A stretch of DNA of 17,453 bases from Clostridia bacterium. Its GTDB lineage: Bacteria; UBA6262; WVXT01; JAUXBS01. Below are positions 11,143-17,453 of this stretch, one piece after another. The position numbers were made by a program, and so were the translations under genes. Position 1 is the first letter of the stretch; each line of letters begins with the position of its first letter. Where the stretch lies: the NCBI GenBank assembly GCA_030619245.1, contig JAUXBS010000008.1, positions 1 through 17,453 on the forward strand, written 5' to 3'. The notes beneath the pieces were generated by a model. The model made no database searches, was not told the DNA's origin, and saw nothing but the letters and a program-made list of their open reading frames with translations.

Positions 11143-12450
11143 ATGAATTACCTGTTAATTAACGCGTCTGTCGCAAAAGCGGGAAACTGGTCAGCCAAGA
11201 TAAAACCAAAAATAGCAACTTATCCTTCACTGGCGCTTACCCTGCTTGCGGCGCTTATACCTCCCGAGGATAACGTCCGTATAATAAATGAGGAATTTGA
11301 GGAAATAGACTTTGAAGAAAAAGTGGACCTGGTTGGGATATCCTTCCTCACCCCCGCAGCGCCCAGGGCTTATGAAATCGCGGACAAATTCAGAAAAAAA
11401 GGCATCCCCGTAGTCACGGGCGGCGTGCATGTTTCGGCAATGCCTGACGAGGCAACCGGACACTCCGACTCAGTGGTAATCGGTGAAGCGGAAATTGTAT
11501 GGCCTGAACTGCTCCGGGACTTCAAGAACGGCGCCCTGAAGAAACGGTACAAAGCCGATGGCTTCATTGACCTCGCAAAAATACCAAGGGCCCGGATGGA
11601 ACTCCTGAACAGGAAACACTATATCACCACCAATGTAATCCAGGCTTCAAGAGGCTGTTCCTTCGGCTGCGAATTCTGCTCCATTGAGAAAATGTTCGGC
11701 AAAAAAACAAGGTTCCGCCCCGTTGAACATGTCATTGGAGAAATCAAGGCAATGAAAAAACAGAAGGTCCTGCTCTTCACCGACGATAACCTTATCATTA
11801 ATCCTTCTTATGCAAGAGAACTGTTCACGGCTGTAAAACCATTAAAAAGATACTGGATGGGCGAGGCTTCCTGGACAATAGGCAATAAACCCGAGATATT
11901 AAAATTGATGAAGGAAAGCGGCTGTATCGGACTGCTCATAGGATTTGAATCCATTCATGAGCAGGCCCATACAAAAAAGGTTTCAAAGCACAAGGACATG
12001 AGGGAAGCGTACATGAAGACAATTAAGGCGCTCCATGAAAACCAGATAGTGGTCGTGGGCGCTTTCGTGTTTGGTTTTGACAACGATAACATCTCAACCC
12101 TTGATGAAACTCTCAACTTCTGCCTTGAAACTAACATTGACATTGCTGAATTTAACGGAATCATACCCTTCCCCGGAACCCCCCTGTACAGCAGATTATC
12201 CAAAGAAGGCAGGATATTCACCAGGGAATGGGAGAAGTACACGTACGAACCTCCCGGCAAGGTGTTCCACTTAAAAAACATGTCAAACGATGAATTAAAC
12301 CATAATATCCACCGGATTTACCGCGACTTTTACTCCTATAAACGCATCTTTCCCCGGCTTATCCGCGCGCTGTTCCTTTACAAGAACATCTTTAAGGTGT
12401 TTTACCTGTTTATAATTTTTCTTGGTTTCAGAAAGAAAACTGATTTTTAG
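11143..12450 (+). CDS. B12-binding-domain-type radical SAM protein
   Basis: This 435-residue protein has an N-terminal Rossmann-like cobalamin-binding-type domain (1-135: YPSLALTLLAALIP, then VDLVGISFLTPAAPRAYEIA, then VVTGGVHVSAMP and IGEAE). A radical SAM barrel follows, with the cluster motif C172-x3-C176-x2-C179 in ASRGCSFGCEFCSI. The barrel includes LLFTDDNLIINP, GLLIGFESIHE and GAFVFGFDND, and the end includes FPGTPLY. The order matches the large family often named B12-binding radical SAM (methyltransferase- or cyclase-like) proteins. Such enzymes use a 4Fe-4S cluster to cleave S-adenosylmethionine. The substrate is unknown. The N-domain lacks the DxHxxG cobalamin ligand motif. The C terminus carries a hydrophobic stretch (FKVFYLFIIFLGF) that could touch the membrane. 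It ends 10 bp from the convergent ppdK stop. Confidence 0.85.
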   Translation: MNYLLINASVAKAGNWSAKIKPKIATYPSLALTLLAALIPPEDNVRIINEEFEEIDFEEKVDLVGISFLTPAAPRAYEIADKFRKKGIPVVTGGVHVSAMPDEATGHSDSVVIGEAEIVWPELLRDFKNGALKKRYKADGFIDLAKIPRARMELLNRKHYITTNVIQASRGCSFGCEFCSIEKMFGKKTRFRPVEHVIGEIKAMKKQKVLLFTDDNLIINPSYARELFTAVKPLKRYWMGEASWTIGNKPEILKLMKESGCIGLLIGFESIHEQAHTKKVSKHKDMREAYMKTIKALHENQIVVVGAFVFGFDNDNISTLDETLNFCLETNIDIAEFNGIIPFPGTPLYSRLSKEGRIFTREWEKYTYEPPGKVFHLKNMSNDELNHNIHRIYRDFYSYKRIFPRLIRALFLYKNIFKVFYLFIIFLGFRKKTDF

Positions 12451-12460
12451 TGCTCTGTGA

Positions 12461-15139
12461 TTACTTCTTCTTTCCTTCCAGCACTGCATGAGCAGCGGCA
12501 AGCCTTGCTATCGGAACCCTGTAAGGGGAACATGAAACATAGTTCATTCCAATGTTATCACAGAATTTCACCGTTACCGGGTCACCCCCGTGCTCTCCGC
12601 AAATGCCGATCTCAAGATTCTTCTTTACCTTCCGGCCCCTGGATATTGCCATCTTCATCAATTCGCCTACGCCTTCCTTGTCAACAGTCGCGAACGGATC
12701 AGAACCAAGTATTCCATTATCAGCATAATCCTTGAGGAACTTTCCCGCGTCGTCCCGGCTGAAGCCAAAAGTCATCTGGGTCAGGTCGTTCGTGCCGAAT
12801 GAGAAGAAATCAGCTTCCCCGGCAATCTTACCGGCAACGATACATGCCCTAGGAATCTCTATCATGGTTCCTATCATGTAATTGAGTTTAACTTTTTTCT
12901 TCCCTATGACTTCCCTGGCTACTCTTTTTATCACAGCCTTCTGGTTCAAGAATTCATTTTCATGCCCGACCAGCGGCACCATTACCTCGGGGATGACCTT
13001 AACTTTCTTTTTAGTCAACTCGCAAGCCGCCTCGAAAATCGCCCTTGCCTGCATCTCAGTGATTTCCGGGTAAGAGATACCAAGCCTGCAGCCCCTGTGG
13101 CCCAGCATTGGATTGAATTCATGAAGACTGTCTTTTTTCAATTTTAGTTTATCAAAACTCACTCCCATTTCACCCGCGAGTCCTCTGATATCCTTGTCTT
13201 CATGCGGCAGGAACTCGTGCAGGGGCGGATCAAGCAGTCTTATTATTACCGGAAAACCGTCCATTGCTTTGAATATCCCCATGAAATCGGACCTCTGCAT
13301 GACAAGCAGTTTATCCAGCGCCTTCCTCCTGCCTTTTTCGTCCTCTGATAAAATCATTTCCCTGACAGCCTTTATCCTGTCACCTCCGAAAAACATGTGT
13401 TCCGTCCTGCAAAGCCCTATTCCCTTTGCCCCGAAATCCCTGGCAACTTTTGAATCCTTGGGCGTATCAGCATTGGTCCTTACATGTATCCTGCTTATCC
13501 GGTCAGCCCAGGACATGATTTTTTCAAAATCACCCGAAAGCTGCGGCTGTATTGTGGGAACCTTGCCGAGTATTACCTTCCCCTTTGAGCCATCCAGGGA
13601 AATCCAGTCACCTTCCTTAATAACCCTGCCGCCGGCCTTGAACTGCGCCAGGGAATAACTGATATGCAGTTCGCCGCAGCCTGCCACGCAGCACTTCCCC
13701 ATACCCCTCGCAACCACTGCCGCATGCGACGTCATGCCGCCCCTGCCCGTAAGTATGCCCTGGGCCGCATCCATCCCAGCAATATCCTCGGGTGACGTTT
13801 CAATCCTTACCAGTATAACCTTCTCCCCGTCCTTTGCCTGATTTACCGCATTTTCAGCGGAAAAAACCACCTTGCCTGAAACCGCCCCCGGCGAAGCAGG
13901 CAGCCCTGTGGCAATCACATCCAGTTTTGCCCCGGGGTCTATCGTCGGATGAAGCAGCTGGTCAAGTTGTTCAGGCATGACGCGCGAAACAGCCGTATTC
14001 CTGTCAATTAATTTTTCATTGAACATATCCACCGCAATCCGCACGGCAGCCGCAGCGGTTCTCTTCCCGTTCCTTGTCTGAAGCAGGTAAAGCTTCCCCT
14101 TCTGTACGGTGAATTCAATGTCCTGCATATCCCTGTAATGTTTTTCCAGTTTCTTGTAAATGGTTTCCAGTTCCCTGTACACCACCGGCATCGCCTCTTC
14201 CAGGGATACTGATTTTTTGTCAAGCTTCCCTGCCTTGTTTACCGGCTGAGGCGTTCTTATACCCGCAACCACGTCCTCGCCCTGGGCATTTATCAGGTAC
14301 TCGCCGAAAAATCTCTTTTCCCCGGTGGCAGGGTCCCTGGTGAACGCCACACCGGTAGCGCAGTCATTACCCATGTTGCCGTATACCATTGCCTGCACGT
14401 TCACGGCAGTGCCCCACTCCCCCGGTATCTTATTAAGCCGCCTGTATTCTATCGCCCTATTATTGTTCCAGGAACCGAAAACAGCGCTTATCCCGCCCCA
14501 TAACTGTTTTACGGGGTCTTCAGGGAAGGTTATGTTAAGTTTTTTCTTTATCGCTGCCTTGAACTGCGCGACCAGGTCTTTTAAATCATCAGCGCTAAGC
14601 TCGCTGTCAGACTTTACCTTCCTGGCTTTCTTCTTCTTTTCAAGCAGAACCTCAAAGGGGTCCTCTTCCTTCCCTTCCGGCTTCAAACCAAGAACCACAT
14701 CACCGTACATCTGCACGAACCTGCGGTAGCAGTCATAAGCGAACCTTTTGCTCCCTGATTGTTTAATCAACCCTTTAACTGTTGTATCATTCAAGCCAAG
14801 GTTTAAAACCGTGTCCATCATCCCGGGCATTGAAACCCTTGCCCCTGAACGCACTGACACCAGCAGAGGGTTGTCGCTGTCGCCAAATTTCGCCCCCATT
14901 GCGTTTTCAATCTTCCTGAGGTTTTTCTGCACTTCCTCTTTCAACCCTGAAGGGTACTTCCTTTTATTTTTATTAAACTCCGTGCATACATCCGTTGACA
15001 TTGTAAACCCCGCCGGTACGCACACCCCGATGTTTACCATCTCCGCAAGGTTAGCTCCCTTTCCCCCGAGCAGGTTCTTCATCCCAGCCTTACCCTCAGC
15101 CTTCTTTTCTCCAAAGAAAAACACATACTTCTTCGCCAT
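12461..15139 (-). CDS. ppdK: Pyruvate, phosphate dikinase
   Basis: This 892-residue cytosolic enzyme interconverts pyruvate, ATP and phosphate with phosphoenolpyruvate, AMP and pyrophosphate. All three regions are complete. The ATP-grasp domain (1 to about 360) has GGKGANLAEM with K27, VSVRSGA with R97, and LLQTRNGKR with Q354 and R356. The swivelling phosphohistidine domain has GGMTSHAAVVARGMG with catalytic H472. The PEP/pyruvate barrel has NPMLGHRGCRLGI, FGTNDLTQMTFGFSRDD and ICGEHGGDP with the catalytic Cys at 847. Length is normal for bacterial PPDK and distinguishes it from PEP synthase. A GAGAGGAGAGG tract places GGAG 7 nt before the ATG. It begins 32 bp after glyS on the same strand and is probably the last gene of the glyQ-glyS-ppdK operon. 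No clear terminator lies before the convergent gene. The threonine two residues before H472 is where plant PPDK is regulated by phosphorylation, but no regulator gene is seen here. Confidence 0.97.
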   Translation of the reverse strand: MAKKYVFFFGEKKAEGKAGMKNLLGGKGANLAEMVNIGVCVPAGFTMSTDVCTEFNKNKRKYPSGLKEEVQKNLRKIENAMGAKFGDSDNPLLVSVRSGARVSMPGMMDTVLNLGLNDTTVKGLIKQSGSKRFAYDCYRRFVQMYGDVVLGLKPEGKEEDPFEVLLEKKKKARKVKSDSELSADDLKDLVAQFKAAIKKKLNITFPEDPVKQLWGGISAVFGSWNNNRAIEYRRLNKIPGEWGTAVNVQAMVYGNMGNDCATGVAFTRDPATGEKRFFGEYLINAQGEDVVAGIRTPQPVNKAGKLDKKSVSLEEAMPVVYRELETIYKKLEKHYRDMQDIEFTVQKGKLYLLQTRNGKRTAAAAVRIAVDMFNEKLIDRNTAVSRVMPEQLDQLLHPTIDPGAKLDVIATGLPASPGAVSGKVVFSAENAVNQAKDGEKVILVRIETSPEDIAGMDAAQGILTGRGGMTSHAAVVARGMGKCCVAGCGELHISYSLAQFKAGGRVIKEGDWISLDGSKGKVILGKVPTIQPQLSGDFEKIMSWADRISRIHVRTNADTPKDSKVARDFGAKGIGLCRTEHMFFGGDRIKAVREMILSEDEKGRRKALDKLLVMQRSDFMGIFKAMDGFPVIIRLLDPPLHEFLPHEDKDIRGLAGEMGVSFDKLKLKKDSLHEFNPMLGHRGCRLGISYPEITEMQARAIFEAACELTKKKVKVIPEVMVPLVGHENEFLNQKAVIKRVAREVIGKKKVKLNYMIGTMIEIPRACIVAGKIAGEADFFSFGTNDLTQMTFGFSRDDAGKFLKDYADNGILGSDPFATVDKEGVGELMKMAISRGRKVKKNLEIGICGEHGGDPVTVKFCDNIGMNYVSCSPYRVPIARLAAAHAVLEGKKK

Positions 15140-15171
15140 TCTTCCTCTCCTCTCTTTATTAACCCAACCCG

Positions 15172-17277
15172 CTAATTTTTATTGCTCGCATCATCAACAA
15201 CAATCAATGAAAAGTCGGCAATCTTCATGAACAACTTTATTATGCTCCCAAGCAATGCCAGCCTGTTATCCCGGAGTTTTTCGTTCTTGTCCATAACCAT
15301 CACCCTGTCAAAAAACCCGTCAACCGGCGCCCTCAGGCCCACAAGCCTGTTCAGCGCCTCTTCATACCCCCTGTCCCCCAGTATTTCCTCCACATCTTTT
15401 TTAACTTCACTGAACTTTTTAAAAAGGATTTTTTCTTCCGGCTCCTCCAGCCTGTCGGGATTGAATCTCAGTCCATCCACTTTCAAGTTAAACTTCTCAT
15501 CAGCCTGCTTCAATATGTTCTTTGCCCTCTTGAAAGCGGCAGAAATTGGCTCGAAATCAGGCAAACCGCGCAGTTTATGAACCGCGTCCGCCCTTGCTTT
15601 TACATCCAGGGGAACAGAAAACCCGGTGTTAAGAACCGCCTTGATTTCATCATAACGGAGCCCCCGGGCTTCAAACACAGCTTCAATACGCTGCCTGAAG
15701 AACTTCATAACCTGCTTCTTTAAACCGTTAACATCAGGGCATTTCAACAACTCAAGCGATTTATGAACCAGTTCATCCAGGGAAAGGTCCAGGGAGTTTT
15801 CAAAGAGCATCCTTATTACCCCGTGCGCCTGACGGCGTAAGCCGTAAGGGTCCCCGGAGCCCGTGGGAAGCCGGCCTGCATAAAAGTCACCGGCTATCGT
15901 GTCAACCTTATCCGCGATGCTGACTACTGTACCTTCCGTGGAGCCGGGAAGTTTTCCATCAGCGGCCAGGGGCATGTAATGCTCGCTTATTGCCCTCTTA
16001 ACAATATCATCCTCACCTGAAATCCCGGCATATTCCCCCCCTATAATCCCCTGGAGTTCAGGAAACTCCTTAACCATCTGTGTCATCAAATCCGCCTTGC
16101 ATAAATACGCAGCCCTGAGTGTTGATTCCTTGTCAATCTTTACTGAAACTGTTTTCTCCGCCATGAATTTTACCAGTTCCTGAATCCTTAAAACCTTATC
16201 AAATGCGGTTCCTGTTTTTTCCTGGAACAAGACGTTTTCCAATTCCTTAACATAAACTTCAAGTTTCCTTCCCGTATCCTGTTTAAAAAAGAACTCAGCA
16301 TCCTCAAGCCTTGCAGTTAACACCCTCTCATACCCTTCCTTCACGTTATTCATGTATTCGGAAATACCATCCCTTACTCCTACAAAATACGGCAGCAATT
16401 CCCCATCTCCGTTAATAACCGAAAAGTACTTCTGGTGGTGCTTCATGCAGGTTACCAGCACGACCCCGGGAAGTTCAAGGTATTTTTCATCAAACTGCCC
16501 CAGTACCGGGGTTGGAAACTCAAGCAGGTAATTAACTTCGTCCAGCAGTTCATCATCCTCTAACAGGAAACCACCCGTTTTCTTCAAAACCCGGGTTACT
16601 GCCTCATAAATCAACTCTCTTCTCTCATCCTGGTTGACGACTACATAATTATGCCTGAGGATTTTCTCATATTTTTCTATATCCTTAATATTTACCGGTT
16701 TTGCCGTAATAAACTTATGCCCGCGCGTGGTTCTCTCCGATTTTATTTCACCAAGAGAAAATATTATTGTCTTATTCTTAAATAATGCGGTAACCCGCCT
16801 TACAGGCCTTGCAAACCGGAAGTCCGCCTGCGGCCACTTCATGGTTTTTGGAAAGCCAATTCCGGAAATGAGTTTTATTATCAGTTCCGGCAGTATTTTC
16901 GCTGTCATTTTCCCCTTTTCCGTCTTTTCAGTAAAAACCCTTTCTTCCTTTCCTTTCTTCTTTATAACCAGGGTTTCAACCTCCACTCCCTGGCTCTTTG
17001 CAAAACCGATGGCTGCGGGAGTGGGATTGCCTTTTTCATCAAAAGCGGCCTTCTTTGAAGGCCCCGGGACTGTTGTCTTCACATCCTCCTGCCGGTCCGA
17101 CAGGCCGTCAACAAGAAGGACCAGCCTCCTGAAACTTGCCAGTGCTACAAGTTTACTGAAATTTATTTTATTCCCGGTAAAAAGTCTCCTGGCGCCGTCC
17201 TCAAGCTGCTTCCTTGCAGAATCAATGTACCCGGCAGGCAGTTCCTCAGTACCGATTTCAAGCAGAAAATTCCTCAT
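15172..17277 (-). CDS. glyS: Glycyl-tRNA synthetase beta subunit
   Basis: This 701-residue protein pairs with GlyQ in the alpha2-beta2 type glycyl-tRNA synthetase, where the beta subunit mainly recognises tRNA-Gly. The sequence shows the family start [22 protein letters not shown] (H280, H281), the HD-like region with [17 protein letters not shown] at 394-410, [20 protein letters not shown] and DPYGLRRQA (455-483), and the C-terminal anticodon-binding-like [18 protein letters not shown] (659-676). Length is typical. Its ATG overlaps the glyQ TGA (ATGA), so translation is probably coupled; the only upstream Shine-Dalgarno-like bases are a weak GAGAG. A TGGTATAAT lies 9 nt upstream, inside glyQ, but has no -35. 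Confidence 0.97.
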   Translation of the reverse strand: MRNFLLEIGTEELPAGYIDSARKQLEDGARRLFTGNKINFSKLVALASFRRLVLLVDGLSDRQEDVKTTVPGPSKKAAFDEKGNPTPAAIGFAKSQGVEVETLVIKKKGKEERVFTEKTEKGKMTAKILPELIIKLISGIGFPKTMKWPQADFRFARPVRRVTALFKNKTIIFSLGEIKSERTTRGHKFITAKPVNIKDIEKYEKILRHNYVVVNQDERRELIYEAVTRVLKKTGGFLLEDDELLDEVNYLLEFPTPVLGQFDEKYLELPGVVLVTCMKHHQKYFSVINGDGELLPYFVGVRDGISEYMNNVKEGYERVLTARLEDAEFFFKQDTGRKLEVYVKELENVLFQEKTGTAFDKVLRIQELVKFMAEKTVSVKIDKESTLRAAYLCKADLMTQMVKEFPELQGIIGGEYAGISGEDDIVKRAISEHYMPLAADGKLPGSTEGTVVSIADKVDTIAGDFYAGRLPTGSGDPYGLRRQAHGVIRMLFENSLDLSLDELVHKSLELLKCPDVNGLKKQVMKFFRQRIEAVFEARGLRYDEIKAVLNTGFSVPLDVKARADAVHKLRGLPDFEPISAAFKRAKNILKQADEKFNLKVDGLRFNPDRLEEPEEKILFKKFSEVKKDVEEILGDRGYEEALNRLVGLRAPVDGFFDRVMVMDKNEKLRDNRLALLGSIIKLFMKIADFSLIVVDDASNKN

Positions 17278-17453
17278 TTATCTCTCATTATACCACTATT
17301 ATTTAGTTCATTTTTAAGGTATAGCCCGGCAACCCTTTGAGCCAGGTTCCTTACCCTTGCAATATAATTCGTCCTTTCCTTCACGCTGACTGCTCTCCTG
17401 GACTCAAGCAGGTTAAATGCATGCGAACACTTCATGACATAATCGTGGGCCGG
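17274..17453 (-). CDS. glyQ: Glycyl-tRNA synthetase alpha subunit, C-terminal fragment
   Basis: The last 59 codons and TGA stop are present; the start lies beyond the right edge. The fragment begins [20 protein letters not shown] and continues [20 protein letters not shown], which matches the known end of GlyQ (P-A-x-x-x-V-M-K-x-S-H-x-F-N-L-L-x-x-R-x-A-x-S-V-x-E-R). The alpha subunit carries the class II catalytic core that activates glycine; only its helical tail is visible. The stop overlaps the glyS start by four bases (ATGA). Confidence 0.95.
   Translation of the reverse strand, partial: PAHDYVMKCSHAFNLLESRRAVSVKERTNYIARVRNLAQRVAGLYLKNELNNSGIMRDK

Noticed and set aside
12451..12460. Bidirectional terminator between the radical SAM gene and ppdK
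   Set aside because: The gap is 10 bp and I found no stable hairpin with a T-run around it on either strand.
14748..15230. 160-codon plus-strand open frame opposite the start of ppdK
   Set aside because: Antisense shadow of ppdK and the glyS end; low-complexity Pro/Ser/Phe composition and no ribosome binding site or family match.
17287..17295. TGGTATAAT before glyS as a confident promoter
   Set aside because: It encodes residues of GlyQ (SGIM), has no -35 at proper spacing, and glyS is already coupled to glyQ by the ATGA overlap. It is kept only as part of a pattern to test.
16727..17317. 196-codon plus-strand open frame opposite glyS/glyQ
   Set aside because: It is fully antisense to two well-conserved genes and crosses their junction. 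Its Ser/Phe/Leu-rich composition is what the reverse of Lys/Glu-rich coding produces.
1..17453. CRISPR arrays, tRNA or rRNA genes, insertion sequences, attachment sites
   Set aside because: No short direct-repeat/spacer pattern, no cloverleaf-like or ribosomal sequence, no transposase and no terminal inverted repeats were seen. The coding density leaves no room for them.

Overview
The window holds eight protein-coding genes (two cut by the edges) and no RNA genes, mobile elements or CRISPR arrays that I can support. It looks like the genome of an uncultivated, diderm (outer-membrane-bearing) bacterium. The evidence is a PorV/PorQ-type outer membrane protein, a giant secreted protein ending in a FlgD-Ig-like, type IX-like C-terminal domain, clear sigma70-type promoters and AGGAGG ribosome binding sites. 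The style (transthyretin-like repeat proteins with FlgD-Ig tails, two-subunit GlyRS followed by PPDK) recalls Elusimicrobiota, Goldbacteria and related lineages. That placement is an impression, not a phylogeny.

Layout. Positions 3-83 (+) are the last 26 codons of an unknown gene, perhaps an outer membrane beta-barrel. Positions 91-1062 (-) encode a PorV/PorQ family protein. Positions 1083-9335 (-) encode a 2,750-residue secreted surface protein, nearly half of the window. A 151-bp divergent promoter region separates it from a (+) pair: a membrane GT-C/family 39 glycosyltransferase (9487-11058) and a B12-binding-type radical SAM protein (11143-12450). These converge on a (-) cluster read from the right edge: glyQ (partial), glyS and ppdK, that is, the two subunits of glycyl-tRNA synthetase followed by pyruvate phosphate dikinase. 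No stretch above 300 bp lacks a gene.

How the genes may work together. The giant gene and the PorV-like gene lie 20 bp apart on the same strand. In type IX secretion, PorV-family proteins receive cargo by its C-terminal domain, so this looks like a cargo and outer-membrane shuttle pair. The divergent glycosyltransferase might modify surface polymers or proteins, but only position suggests this. In the glyQ-glyS-ppdK cluster, GlyRS releases AMP and PPi, which are the co-substrates of PPDK when it runs in the ATP-forming direction.

The most unusual content is in the first 660 residues of the giant protein. An invasin-like (Big_1) Ig domain appears to be split in two, and its loop carries three tandem copies of a ~165-residue beta-rich module that I do not recognise. 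This is followed by a long array of transthyretin-like repeats with EF-hand-like calcium loops and an internal, tryptophan-rich FlgD-Ig-like segment.
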